The notes: generated by a model from the sequence alone, not told the origin. A stretch of DNA of 64,000 nucleotides from Myxococcus dinghuensis (GCF_024198235.1 NZ_JAKCFB010000001.1:248001-312000); one strand, 5' to 3'; numbered from the stretch's first letter, positions 35,537-44,303 are shown. Numbers and translations: made by a program.

Positions 35537-38074
35537 ATGGCCCGCCCTTTCGACAGCATGGAGCCGGCACCGTGCGACCCGACCGTCGACACGTCGACGC
35601 GGAGCGGCGCCCCCGCGTCCACCGCGCGGAGCGAGCAGGCCCTCTTCCAGTCGGTGCTCTCCAGCATGGGGGAGGGCGTGGTGGTGGCGGACGCCCAGGG
35701 CCACCTCGTGTACTTCAACCCCAAGGCGGAGCAGTTGCTGGGCCAGGGGGCGTCCGGCACGGACGTGTCCTCGTGGCCGGAGCGGTATGGCCTGTTCCTG
35801 CCGGACCAGGTGACGCCGTATCCCGCGCGAGAGCTGCCCCTGGCGCGAGCCCTGCGCGGCGAGTCCGTGGACCAGGTGGAGATTTTCATGCGCCGCGAGC
35901 CCCGGTCCCCGGGGACCTGGTTGCTCGTCAACGCCCGGCCGGTGACGGACGCGACGGGCGGGCCCCGCGGCGCGCTCGCCGTCTTCAACGACATCACCGC
36001 CTTCAAGCGGGCGGACGAGGCGGTGCTCGACCGCGAGGCCCAGTACCGTTCGCTCTACAACAACACGCCGGTGATGATGCACTCCATCGACCCCGCAGGG
36101 CGGCTGGTGAGCGTCAGCGACACCTGGCTCCAGACGCTGCAGTACACGCGCGAGGAGGTGCTGGGGCGCGACTCGGTGGACTTCCTCACGCCGGAGTCGG
36201 CCCGCTTCGCGCGCGAGGTGGCGCTGCCGGAGTTCTTCCGCCAGGGGTGGAGCCGCGACATCCCATACCAGCTGGTGAAGCGCGACGGCGGGCGCATCGA
36301 CGTGCTGCTGTCGGCCATCGCGGAGCGGGACGCGCAGGGGAAGCTGGTGCGGTCGCTCGCGGTCCTCATCGACGTGACGGAGCGCAAGCGCGCGGAGAAG
36401 GCGCTCCAGGAGAGCGAGAAGCGCCTGCGCTCCATCCTGGACAACGCCTCCGCCGTCTTCTTCCTGCTGGACACGCGGGGCCGGTACATCTTCGTCAACC
36501 GGCAGTGGGAGCGGCTGTTCCACCACTCCCGCCAGGAGGTCATGGGGAAGACGGTCCACGAGCTCTTCCCCCCGGAGATCGCCGACGCGTTCGTCGCGCT
36601 CAACCAGGTGGTCCTCGAGCGACGGGAGCCCCAGTCGCAGGAGGAGCGCGTGCCGTACGACGACGGCATCCACACCCACATCACCCAGAAGTTCCCGCTG
36701 CTGGACGCCACCGGAGAGCCCTATGCCATCTGCGGCATCTCCACGGACATCTCCGAGCGCAAGCGCATGGAGGAGACGCAGCGCTTCCTCGCGGAGGCGG
36801 GGCGGGTGCTGGGCACGTCGCTGGACTACGAGACGACGCTCCAGCGCGTCGCGGAGCTGACGCTGCCCCGGCTGGGCGACGTGTGCATCGTGTTCGTGGG
36901 CGAGGAGGGCACGGCGCTGCGCCCGGTGGCCATCGCCACGACCGAGCCCGGCCTGGACGCCGAGGTCCGCGCGCTGCTCGCCGCCCACCCGCCGCGGGCG
37001 GACGCGCGCGCCGGTCCCGCCCGGGTGCTGGCGACGGGGCGCGCGGAGTCGAGCCGGCTGCCCGGGGGGCTGCTCGAGGGAGAGGGGCTGGATTCGGCGC
37101 GCTGGGCCCGGGTGCGGAAGCTGGCGCGCCGGCCGTCGCTGAGCGTCCCCCTGCGGGCCCGGGGGCGGGGGCTGGGCGTGTTGACGCTGCTGTCCCTGCG
37201 GCCGGGCCACGCCTATTCGGCGGACGACCTGGCCCTGGCGGAGGAGCTGGGCCTGCGGGCGGCCTACGCCATCGACAACTCACAGCTCTACGGCAAGTCG
37301 CGCGAGGCCATCCGCGTGCGCGACGAGTTCCTCTCCATCGCCTCGCACGAGCTGAAGACGCCGCTGACGTCGATGAAGCTGCGCATGCAGCAGATGGGCT
37401 CGCTGCTCTCGCGCCACGGCGCGGACGGGGCGCTCGCCGCGAAGCTGTCCGGCATGCTGCACGTCTGCGAGAGCCAGTTGACCCGCCTGTCCCGGCTGGT
37501 GGAGCACCTGCTCGACGTGTCCCGCATCCACGAGCGGCGGCTGGCGCTGCACCTGGAGGACATGGACCTGGTGAAGGCCGCGCGCGACGTGGCGGCGCAC
37601 CTGAAGGAGCAGTTGGACAAGGCCGGCTGCGTGTTCGAGCTGGACGCGCCGCGCGTGCTGACCGGGCGGTGGGACCGGCTGCGGCTGGAGCAGGTGATGT
37701 TCAACCTGCTGTCCAACGCGGTGAAGTACGGCGCGGGCCAGCCGGTGTGGATGCGGCTGGCCGACCACGACGGGCGCGTGTGGCTGAGCGTGGAGGACCA
37801 GGGGATGGGCATCCCCCGGGAGTCACAGGAGCGCATCTTCGAGCGCTTCGAGCGCGCCGCGTCCGCCAACTACGGCGGCCTGGGCCTGGGCCTCTTCATC
37901 ACCCGGCAGATCGCCGAGGCCCACGGCGGACGGGTGTGGGTGGAGAGCGAGCCGGGGCGGGGCGCCCGCTTCGTCGTCGAGCTGCCCCAGTGGACTCACG
38001 CCAGCGGCCCCTCCACCAACCTGAGCACGTCCGCCAGCACGCCGGACGCCGTCACCGCCGCGCCCGCGCCGTAG
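35537..38074 (+). CDS. PAS-PAS-PAS-GAF hybrid sensor histidine kinase
   Basis: An 845-residue soluble sensor kinase. Three PAS domains (about residues 30-160, 165-285 and 290-405; the linkers carry the PAC-type DITxFKRADEA, DVTERKRAEKA and DISERKRMEET) are followed by a GAF-like region (about 415-575), a HisKA helix with phospho-acceptor His604 (SIASHELKTPLTS) and an ATPase domain (about 695-815: N-box NLLSNAVKYG, VEDQGMGIP, GGLGLGLFITRQI). No membrane helix is present. No response regulator gene is adjacent (orphan kinase). The last 79 bp overlap the convergent thrA gene, so the C-terminal ~25 residues are encoded antisense to thrA. The ATG at 35537 is chosen just ahead of the first PAS. Confidence 0.9.
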   Translation: MARPFDSMEPAPCDPTVDTSTRSGAPASTARSEQALFQSVLSSMGEGVVVADAQGHLVYFNPKAEQLLGQGASGTDVSSWPERYGLFLPDQVTPYPARELPLARALRGESVDQVEIFMRREPRSPGTWLLVNARPVTDATGGPRGALAVFNDITAFKRADEAVLDREAQYRSLYNNTPVMMHSIDPAGRLVSVSDTWLQTLQYTREEVLGRDSVDFLTPESARFAREVALPEFFRQGWSRDIPYQLVKRDGGRIDVLLSAIAERDAQGKLVRSLAVLIDVTERKRAEKALQESEKRLRSILDNASAVFFLLDTRGRYIFVNRQWERLFHHSRQEVMGKTVHELFPPEIADAFVALNQVVLERREPQSQEERVPYDDGIHTHITQKFPLLDATGEPYAICGISTDISERKRMEETQRFLAEAGRVLGTSLDYETTLQRVAELTLPRLGDVCIVFVGEEGTALRPVAIATTEPGLDAEVRALLAAHPPRADARAGPARVLATGRAESSRLPGGLLEGEGLDSARWARVRKLARRPSLSVPLRARGRGLGVLTLLSLRPGHAYSADDLALAEELGLRAAYAIDNSQLYGKSREAIRVRDEFLSIASHELKTPLTSMKLRMQQMGSLLSRHGADGALAAKLSGMLHVCESQLTRLSRLVEHLLDVSRIHERRLALHLEDMDLVKAARDVAAHLKEQLDKAGCVFELDAPRVLTGRWDRLRLEQVMFNLLSNAVKYGAGQPVWMRLADHDGRVWLSVEDQGMGIPRESQERIFERFERAASANYGGLGLGLFITRQIAEAHGGRVWVESEPGRGARFVVELPQWTHASGPSTNLSTSASTPDAVTAAPAP

Positions 38075-40449
38075 CCCCGGATGACGAGCGGCGTGGGGCT
38101 GTAGCGCTCCGACAGGAAGCTCAGCGCGTTCTCTCCGCCCTTCACCGCGGCCAGCGGGTTGTCCAGCGGCACGGCCTTCAGGCCCACGGTGCAGCCCTCC
38201 GGGGTGACGCTGCCCACGTAGCGCAGCACCTGGCCCTCGTCCCGCAGCCGCTCCACGCGCCGCTGGAACGCCGCGTCGACCTCCGGCAGGCGCGCGAGGA
38301 ACGCGTCGAGCGGGCCCGTGGCGTCGAAGTCCGCGGGCAGGAGCGACTCGAGCGTCACCTGCTCCAGCTCCACGTCGCGGCCCAGCTCGCGCGCGAGGAT
38401 GAGCACCTTGCGCGCCACGTCCGTGCCCTGCAGGTCGTCGCGCGGGTCGGGCTCCGTGAAGCGCTTCTCCATGGCGGTGCCCACCGCGCGGGACAGCGGC
38501 ACCCCCTGCTCCGTCAGGCCCAGGATGAACGACAGCGAGCCGGAGAGGATGCCCTCGATGCGCAGCACCCGGTCGCCCGTGCGCAGCATGTTCTTCAGCG
38601 TGTCGATGACGGGCAGGGCCGCGCCCACGTTCGTCTCGTACAGGAAGCGGCGCTGGTGGCGGGCGGCCGTCGCGCGGATGTCGCGCCAGTGCGCCATCCT
38701 CCCCGCGTTGGCCTTCTTGTTGGCGGTGACGACGTGCAGGCCCGCGGCCAGCATCGACGGGTAGGCGAGCGCCACGTCCTCGCTGCTGGTGCAGTCCACG
38801 AACACCGGCCGCCCCGGCCGTCGCGCCCGCGTCTGCTCGCGGAAGCCCTCCAGCAGCGACGACTCCCTCGCCGCGTCCAGGCGCGCCTTCCACGCGTCGA
38901 GCGGCAGGCCCGCCGGGTCGATGACGCCGCGCCGGCTGTTGGCGACGGCGCACACGCGCAGCTCCACGCCCTGGGCGCGCAGCTTCGGCGCCTGCTGGGC
39001 GATCTGGCGCATCAGCTCCCCGCCCACGCTGCCCACGCCCGCCACCAGCAGCTCCACCACCTCCGTGGTGCCGAAGTAGCGGTGGTGCACGTGCGCCATG
39101 GCCCGCGGGCCGTCCGCCTCGGCGATGACGGCGGAGATGCTCCGCTCGCTGGAGCCCTGGGCGATGGCGGCGATGCTGCAACCCACGTCCGCCAGCCCGC
39201 TGAAGAAGGTCCCCGCCACGCCCACGCGGTGGCGCATGCCGTCGCCGACGATGCTGAGCACCGCCAGGTCGCCCTGCCGCTCGATGGTGTCCACCTTGCC
39301 GGCCTCGCGCTCCACCTCGAACTCCGACTCCAGCGCGCGCACGGCCGCCGACGAGTCACCCTGCTGCACGCAGAAGCTGATGGAGCACTCGCTGGAGCCC
39401 TGGGTGATGAGCACCACGGAGATGCCGGAGCGGGCCATGGCCTCGAAGACCCGCGCGGCGGTGCCGGGCACGCCCTTGAGGCCCGCGCCGGCGATGTTGA
39501 CCAGCGCCACGTCCTTCAGGAAGGACAGGCCGCGCACGGGGTGGGGCGGCGGCGCGGCGGTGGCCGTCACCCGCGTGCCCGGGTGGTCCGGCCGGAAGCT
39601 GTTGCAGACGCGCACCGGGATGCCGCGCTCGCGCGCGGGGGCAATCGTCTTGGGGTGCAGCACCTTCGCGCCGAAGTAGGCCAGCTCCATGGCCTCCTCG
39701 AAGCTCACCTCCGGCAGCGGGAAGGCCTCCGGCACCATGCGCGGGTCGGCGCTGTAGATGCCGTCCACGTCCGTCCAGATTTCGAGCAGGTCCGCGTCCA
39801 GCGCCGCGGCCGCCAGCGCCGCCGAGTAGTCCGAGCCGCCCCGGCCCAGCGACATGGTCCGGCCGCGCTCGTTGCCGCCGAAGAAGCCCGGCATCAGCAT
39901 GAGCCCGGGGCCGCCCGCCTCGCGCAGCGGCGCGAAGCGCGCGCGAATCTCGTCCATGCGGGGCGTGGCCTGGAGCGGGTCTCCGGTGCAGATGAGCGCC
40001 TGGCGCGGGTCCACCGCGTGGGGCGCGAGCCCCCGGGCGACCAGCAGCGCCTCCAGGATGAGGCACGAGGCGCGCTCGCCCAGGCCGGACAGGTGCGCGA
40101 GCACCGCGGGGGAGCACTCGCGCAGCAGGCCCACGCCCTGGAGCAGCCCGCGCAGCTCCATGGACACGGCCGCCAGCGCGAGCTCCAGCGGCGCGAGCGT
40201 GCCCACCTCCGCGGCCAGCTCCCGGGCGATGGACAGGTGCGTCTGCTCGAAGCGCGACAGCGCCTCCTCCACCGACTCGCCCTCCTGCGCCGCGCGCGCG
40301 GAGTCCACCAGCAGGTTGGTGATGCCGGACACCGCCGACGCCACCAGCATGACGCGCGTCTCCCGGCGCGCCTCCGCCGCCAGGTCCACGACCCGGCGCA
40401 GCTGCGCCGCGCCCCCCACGCTCGTCCCACCGAACTTCATCACCCGCAT
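37996..40449 (-). CDS. thrA: Bifunctional aspartate kinase/homoserine dehydrogenase I
   Basis: An 817-residue enzyme catalysing the first and third steps from aspartate to homoserine, en route to threonine and methionine. The aspartokinase domain (about 1-285) has VMKFGGTSVG and TMSLGRGGSDYSA. Tandem ACT domains (about 310-450; LVNIAGAGLKGVPG, SIVGDGMRHRVGV) probably bind threonine for feedback inhibition. The homoserine dehydrogenase domain (about 455-817) has GVGSVGGELM, VDCTSS, VTANKKA and ILSGSLSFIL. The start ATG is 102 nt downstream of a terminator hairpin preceded by a Thr-rich leader peptide, pointing to attenuation by threonyl-tRNA supply. No thrB or thrC follows; the 3' end overlaps the convergent kinase gene. 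Confidence 0.96.
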   Translation of the reverse strand: MRVMKFGGTSVGGAAQLRRVVDLAAEARRETRVMLVASAVSGITNLLVDSARAAQEGESVEEALSRFEQTHLSIARELAAEVGTLAPLELALAAVSMELRGLLQGVGLLRECSPAVLAHLSGLGERASCLILEALLVARGLAPHAVDPRQALICTGDPLQATPRMDEIRARFAPLREAGGPGLMLMPGFFGGNERGRTMSLGRGGSDYSAALAAAALDADLLEIWTDVDGIYSADPRMVPEAFPLPEVSFEEAMELAYFGAKVLHPKTIAPARERGIPVRVCNSFRPDHPGTRVTATAAPPPHPVRGLSFLKDVALVNIAGAGLKGVPGTAARVFEAMARSGISVVLITQGSSECSISFCVQQGDSSAAVRALESEFEVEREAGKVDTIERQGDLAVLSIVGDGMRHRVGVAGTFFSGLADVGCSIAAIAQGSSERSISAVIAEADGPRAMAHVHHRYFGTTEVVELLVAGVGSVGGELMRQIAQQAPKLRAQGVELRVCAVANSRRGVIDPAGLPLDAWKARLDAARESSLLEGFREQTRARRPGRPVFVDCTSSEDVALAYPSMLAAGLHVVTANKKANAGRMAHWRDIRATAARHQRRFLYETNVGAALPVIDTLKNMLRTGDRVLRIEGILSGSLSFILGLTEQGVPLSRAVGTAMEKRFTEPDPRDDLQGTDVARKVLILARELGRDVELEQVTLESLLPADFDATGPLDAFLARLPEVDAAFQRRVERLRDEGQVLRYVGSVTPEGCTVGLKAVPLDNPLAAVKGGENALSFLSERYSPTPLVIRGYGAGAAVTASGVLADVLRLVEGPLA

Positions 40450-40550
40450 GACGACACCTCGCCACGGCAGGAGGAGGACGTCGGGAGGCTGCGGGAGGGA
40501 GGCGTCTTCGAGGTCCGCATGTCGGGTTCCTTCGGGGTGGTGGGAAAACG

Positions 40551-40580
40551 AAAAAGCCCCGCGCTGGAGAGCGCGGGGCC
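40551..40580 (-). terminator. Attenuator terminator of thrA
   Basis: On the minus strand, a perfect 9-bp stem GCCCCGCGC/GCGCGGGGC with loop TCTCCA is followed at once by TTTTTCGTTTT, a textbook intrinsic terminator. It lies between the Thr-rich leader frame (stop at 40613) and the thrA start (40449), so read-through is needed to express thrA. Confidence 0.88.
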
Positions 40581-40629
40581 GGGGTCGGAAAAGGCGGGAC
40601 GACGTTTCCGAGCTAGACCGGCCGCGCTC
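40569..40629 (-). promoter_or_regulatory. Antiterminator pairing of the thr attenuator
   Basis: In the leader RNA, GAGCGCGG (40629-40622, within leader codons 41-43) is perfectly complementary to CCGCGCTC (40576-40569), which is the 5' arm and loop edge of the terminator. The two structures exclude each other. A ribosome stalled in the Thr run (40643-40666) leaves GAGCGCGG free; one at the leader stop codon covers it. Confidence 0.72.
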
Positions 40630-40750
40630 CGTGAGGAGTCGCGGTGGTAGTCGTAGTCGTGGTGGTGCGGGTGGCGGTCGCCGCGCGCGCCAGGGCCGGG
40701 GACGTCGTCCGTCCGGCGTTGCGCGCGATGTCGGGGTTCGAGCCGCTCAC
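40613..40750 (-). CDS. Thr-rich leader peptide (thrL-like)
   Basis: A 45-codon frame from GTG (40750) to TAG (40615-40613). Thirteen codons are Thr; codons 29-36 are eight Thr in a row (40643-40666). Three Thr codons are ACT, expected to be rare in so G+C-rich a genome, which would sharpen stalling when charged Thr-tRNA is scarce. There is no ATG and no Shine-Dalgarno sequence upstream, so the start is uncertain and translation may be leaderless. By analogy with E. coli thrL, it senses threonyl-tRNA to control the downstream terminator. No Ile codon cluster is present, unlike E. coli. Too short for routine gene callers. Confidence 0.78.
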   Translation of the reverse strand: MSGSNPDIARNAGRTTSPALARAATATRTTTTTTTTATPHGARPV

Positions 40751-40919
40751 GAGGTGGAACGCTGACTGAAGTGGCGCCTTCGAGTCAAGCCACCCCCCGG
40801 GTGACAGGGGGTTGGCGACGAGACGCTCCCCCCGTCGCCTGGGACGTGGAGGGTGGGACGCCCCTCCCGCTCGCGCGGGCCGCCGGGCGCCGGCGCGCGA
40901 GCGGAAGCGGGAGGCCGAC
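40751..40919 (-). promoter_or_regulatory. Presumed promoter region of the thr leader
   Basis: Gap between the PiT gene and the thr leader. TTGACT on the minus strand (40788-40783) is a good -35 match; 17 bp on lies TCAGCG, a poor -10. If used, transcription would begin within a few bases of the leader GTG, giving a near-leaderless message. The rest of the gap has G/C runs but no clear terminator for the PiT gene. Confidence 0.35.
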
Positions 40920-41945
40920 TCAGGAGGCCAGCTTCACCACGACCTGGGTGAGGCCGTAGACGAGCATCGCCACGGTGGCCGCGGCGGGGATGGTGACCAC
41001 CCAGGCCCAGATGATGCGGCCGGCGGTGCCCCACTTCACCGCGCGCCAGCCGCGCGTGGAGCCCACGCCGACGATGGCGCCGGTGATGGTGTGCGTGGTG
41101 GACACGGGGATGCCCAGCTCCGCCAGCGCGATGATGGTGACGCCGCCGCCCGTCTCCGCGCTGAAGCCGCCGATGGGGGCCAGCTTGGTGAGGCTGTGGC
41201 CCATGGTGCGCACGATGCGCCAGCCGCCGAAGAAGGTGCCCAGGGCGATGGCCGCGTGACAGGAGATGATCATCCACCAGTCGATGTGGAACGGCCGGTC
41301 CTTCCAGATGGTGCCGAAGAGCACCACGGCGATGATGCCCATCACCTTCTGCGCGTCGTTGGTGCCGTGGCTGTAGGAGAAGATGGCGGACGACAGCAGC
41401 TGGAGCCTGCGGAACCACGTGTCCACGCGCAGCGGCGTCTGCTTGTGCACCACCCACGTGCTCACGATCATCAGCGTCGTTCCCAGGAACATGCCGATGA
41501 GCGGCGACAGGACGATGAAGGCGGCGATCTTCGCGATGCCCGCGCCCACCAGCCCCTTGAACCCGAGCACCGGCAGCGTGGCGCCAATCATCCCGCCCGC
41601 CAGCGCGTGGGACGAGGACGACGGCAGGCCCCACCACCACGTCAGCAGGTTCCAGGCGATGGCGCCCATGAGCGCGGAGAAGATGACCGCCAGCACCGCC
41701 GCCGAGCCCTCGGCCCGGAGCATGTCGAAGTTGATGATGCCCTTGCCCATCGTGTTGGCGACGTGCACGCCCCCGCTGAAGGCGGCCACGAAGTTGAAGA
41801 AGGCGGCCCACGCCACGGCCAGGTTGGGTGACAACACCCGGGTGGACACCACGGTGGCGATGGAGTTCGCCGCGTCGTGGAATCCATTGATGAAGTCGAA
41901 GACGAGCGCGACCGCGACGATGAGGATGACGGCGGCGAGTAGCAT
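40920..41945 (-). CDS. pit: PiT-family inorganic phosphate transporter
   Basis: A 341-residue low-affinity phosphate (metal-phosphate/H+ or Na+) transporter with about ten membrane helices. Both PiT signature repeats are visible: GFHDAANSIATVVSTR (N-terminal) and SHGTNDAQKVMGII (C-terminal), plus GLPSSSSHALAGG and GIPVSTTHTITGAIVG. It begins one base after the stop of the DUF47 gene, the classic PhoU-like/PiT operon in which the partner modulates transport. Upstream of the thr leader on the same strand but separated by 170 bp. Confidence 0.95.
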   Translation of the reverse strand: MLLAAVILIVAVALVFDFINGFHDAANSIATVVSTRVLSPNLAVAWAAFFNFVAAFSGGVHVANTMGKGIINFDMLRAEGSAAVLAVIFSALMGAIAWNLLTWWWGLPSSSSHALAGGMIGATLPVLGFKGLVGAGIAKIAAFIVLSPLIGMFLGTTLMIVSTWVVHKQTPLRVDTWFRRLQLLSSAIFSYSHGTNDAQKVMGIIAVVLFGTIWKDRPFHIDWWMIISCHAAIALGTFFGGWRIVRTMGHSLTKLAPIGGFSAETGGGVTIIALAELGIPVSTTHTITGAIVGVGSTRGWRAVKWGTAGRIIWAWVVTIPAAATVAMLVYGLTQVVVKLAS

Positions 41946-41946
41946 C

Positions 41947-42573
41947 TCAGGAGTGCTCCAGCACCACGCCTTCGATGACGTTGGCCACGCCCTGGCACTT
42001 GTCCGTGGCCGTCTCGATGAGGTCGAAGATCTCCTTCCACTTGATGATGGTCAGGGTGTCGCCCCCGCTCTTGAAGAGCCGCCCCAGCCCCGCGCGCAGC
42101 ACCTCGTCCGCCTGCGACTCCAACTGCTTGATCTCCTTGCAGCCCGAGAGGATCTGCTCCGGCTTCTTGATGAGCCGCAGCGCCGCCACCGCCTCCTGGA
42201 CCTTCTCCGTCGACAGCACCAGCAGCCGCGCCAGCTCCGTCGCGTCCGGCAGGCTGGACTGGATTTCGTAGTAGTGCAGCCGCGCCGCCGCCGCGTTGGT
42301 CAGGTCCAGCACGTCGTCGATGCGCGACAGCAGGGAGTGGATCTGCGCCCGGTCGAACGGGGTGATGAACTGCTGGTGCAGGCGGTTGAACGCGGTGTGG
42401 GTCACCTCGTCGCCCTCGTGCTCCACGTCCTTGAGCGCGCGCACCCGCTCGGGGACGTCGCGGTAGTCGCTCAAGAGCGAGTGCAGCATCTTCGCGCCCT
42501 TGACGGTCGCGGCGCATTGCTTGTCGAAGTCGTCGAAGAACTCGTCCGACTTGGGCATCAGCCTTTCGAGCAT
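41947..42573 (-). CDS. DUF47 (PhoU-like) partner of PiT
   Basis: A 208-residue all-helical protein of the TIGR00153/DUF47 family, structurally related to PhoU. Two E/D-x-x-x-D-type metal-binding helices are visible (DVEHEGDEVTHTAFNRLHQQFITPFDRAQI and the C-terminal KEIFDLIETATDKCQGVANVIEG). It is thought to regulate the PiT transporter. The ATG follows a GGGAG site, and the stop is one base from the pit start, so the two are translationally coupled. Confidence 0.94.
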   Translation of the reverse strand: MLERLMPKSDEFFDDFDKQCAATVKGAKMLHSLLSDYRDVPERVRALKDVEHEGDEVTHTAFNRLHQQFITPFDRAQIHSLLSRIDDVLDLTNAAAARLHYYEIQSSLPDATELARLLVLSTEKVQEAVAALRLIKKPEQILSGCKEIKQLESQADEVLRAGLGRLFKSGGDTLTIIKWKEIFDLIETATDKCQGVANVIEGVVLEHS

Positions 42574-42782
42574 CGCTCCCTCTCCCGGAGGTATCGCCCG
42601 CGAGACACGGGCTCAGGTCGTCGCGGAGGGTGTCACCGGTTCGTGACACTCCGCGGCGGCCCGTGAGTACCTCACCTGGAGAGAATCGCCAGCCTTCCTT
42701 TTTGACTTGCAACCAGCCACCGGGCCGGGGTGGGGGACACGCTGTCGATGTGTGCTCCGGTACCCGGCCCGGGTGAGCCGGC

Positions 42783-43109
42783 TCAGAGCTGCGCGAGGAC
42801 CTCCTGCTCCAGCTTCGCGCGGGGGAGCGCGCCGACGAGCTGTCGCACCACCTTGCCCTCCTTGAAGATGAGCAGCGTGGGCATGGCGCGGATGCCGTAC
42901 TGGCTCGCCGTCTCCGGGTGGGCGTCCACGTCGAGCCTGGTCATCTTCATCCGTCCCCGGTACTCGACGGCCAGCGCCTCGATGATGGGGGCGATGAAGC
43001 GGCACGGGGGGCACCAGGTGGCGGTGAAGTCCACGAGCACCGGCTCGCGTGACTCGAGCACCTCGTGGTGGAACGCCGCGTCGCTCAGCTCGATGACCTC
43101 TCCCGCCAT
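42783..43109 (-). CDS. Thioredoxin with CPPC active site
   Basis: A 108-residue thioredoxin that reduces protein disulfides in the cytoplasm. The fold is complete: VLVDFTATWCPPCRFIAPIIE with active site WCPPC (instead of WCGPC), VDAHPETASQYGIRAMPTLLIF with the cis-Pro, and a closing helix. The Pro in place of Gly changes redox potential in other thioredoxins. The ATG at 43109 has GAGGAGGACGGAC upstream, and the longer open frame before it is not coding. It lies 121 bp downstream of a lysR gene on the same strand. Confidence 0.93.
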   Translation of the reverse strand: MAGEVIELSDAAFHHEVLESREPVLVDFTATWCPPCRFIAPIIEALAVEYRGRMKMTRLDVDAHPETASQYGIRAMPTLLIFKEGKVVRQLVGALPRAKLEQEVLAQL

Positions 43110-43204
43110 GTCCGTCCTCCTCGGAGGGCCCGGGTCGTCCGACGCCGGGCCGTGTGGTTGCGGGAGGTGTAATGGCGAGCGCGGGTGGGGACGAGAGGCC
43201 GGGG

Positions 43205-43221
43205 CGCAACACTGCGTTGCG
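43205..43221. promoter_or_regulatory. Palindrome upstream of thioredoxin gene
   Basis: CGCAAC-ACTGC-GTTGCG, a perfect 6-bp dyad 96-112 bp upstream of the thioredoxin start and just after the lysR stop. It could be a LysR-type binding site, but the spacing does not strictly fit T-N11-A. Confidence 0.4.
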
Positions 43222-43230
43222 TGAAGGCCC

Positions 43231-44175
43231 CTACCGCGCGCGGCCCCTCGCGGGCGGGGGCTCCGGCGTGCAGTCCCACGGGAGCGAGGCGCCGCGCTCC
43301 GACAGCAGGTCGAGGAAGGCGCGCACCTTGAGGGGCAGGTTCCGGCTGCTCGGGTAGACGGCGAAGACGGGGATGCCCGGCGGCGTCTGCGCCTCCAACA
43401 CCGGCACGAGCAGGCCCGCGCGTACGTCGTCGACGACGAGGGAGGCGGGCAGCCGCACCAGCCCCAGTCCCGCGCGGGCGGCGGCTTGTCCGGCGCGGAG
43501 GCTGGGCACGCGCAGCCGTCCCGCCACCGGCAGGCTGCGGGCGGCGCGCCCCTCGCCGAAGAACCACACCTCGTCGGTGCCGCGCTCCGCGAGCAGGACG
43601 CAGGCATGGCCCTCCAGCTCCGCCGCCGTCCGGGGCGTGCCCTGGCGGCCGAGGTACGCGGGGCTGGCGTAGTAGCCGGTGCGCAGCCGGCCGAGCCTGC
43701 GCGCCACCAGCGACGAGTCCGCGAGCGGGCCGGTGCGCAGCGCCAGGTCGTACTCCTCCGCGATGAGGTCCACGTGCGCCTCGGCGAGCGACACCTCCAC
43801 GCGCAGGAGCGGGTGGCGCAGGAGCAGCTCGGAGATGAGGGGCGTGAGCAGCTCGCCCAGCAGCGACAGGGTGGCGATGCGCAGCGTGCCCTGGGGCGTG
43901 GCGCGTGACTCGCCGAGGGCGCGGTTGGCCTCGCGGGCCTCCGCGACGATGCGCGCGCAGTGCGCGTGGTAGTCGCGCCCCACCTCGGTGAGGCGCAGCC
44001 CTCGCGTGTTGCGCTCCAGCAGCCGGACCCCCAGCCGGCCCTCCAGGGCGGAGAGGCGCCGGCTCACGGTGGACTTGCGCAACCCGAGCCGCTCGGCGCC
44101 GGCCGTGATTCCGCCCGCGGCGACGACCTCGACCAGCAGCAACATGTCATCCAGCAGGGGCGGACCGGGGGGCAC
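43231..44175 (-). CDS. LysR-family transcriptional regulator
   Basis: A 314-residue LysR regulator. The helix-turn-helix spans about residues 8-66 (EVVAAGGITAGAERLGLRKSTVSRRLSALE), with the effector domain to about 300. The start is a GTG at 44175, which places the HTH at the usual distance from the N-terminus; an ATG at 44145 would truncate the first helix. It is divergent from dusA and upstream of the thioredoxin gene on the same strand. The Pro/Arg-rich tail beyond residue 300 is an unremarkable extension. Confidence 0.92.
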   Translation of the reverse strand: MPPGPPLLDDMLLLVEVVAAGGITAGAERLGLRKSTVSRRLSALEGRLGVRLLERNTRGLRLTEVGRDYHAHCARIVAEAREANRALGESRATPQGTLRIATLSLLGELLTPLISELLLRHPLLRVEVSLAEAHVDLIAEEYDLALRTGPLADSSLVARRLGRLRTGYYASPAYLGRQGTPRTAAELEGHACVLLAERGTDEVWFFGEGRAARSLPVAGRLRVPSLRAGQAAARAGLGLVRLPASLVVDDVRAGLLVPVLEAQTPPGIPVFAVYPSSRNLPLKVRAFLDLLSERGASLPWDCTPEPPPARGRAR

Positions 44176-44303
44176 GTGGGCAGCCTAACCGGGGGCGGGG
44201 TGTCCGGCTCCTCCCTCTTCGGGCGCCCGGGCGTCATTGAGGGGTGGGCACGAGGGCTGGACCCGGGGTAGATGCACGGGGCCGCCTCGCCTGGATTCTC
44301 GCC

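Noticed and set aside
40551..40580. Reading the thr hairpin as a plus-strand terminator
   Set aside because: On the plus strand the stem is followed by GGGG and the A-tract precedes it; only the minus strand gives a stem followed by T residues.
40728..40745. GGGTTCGAGCC-like sequence resembling a tRNA T-arm
   Set aside because: No acceptor, D- or anticodon-stem complement lies at the right distances; it falls within the thr leader frame.
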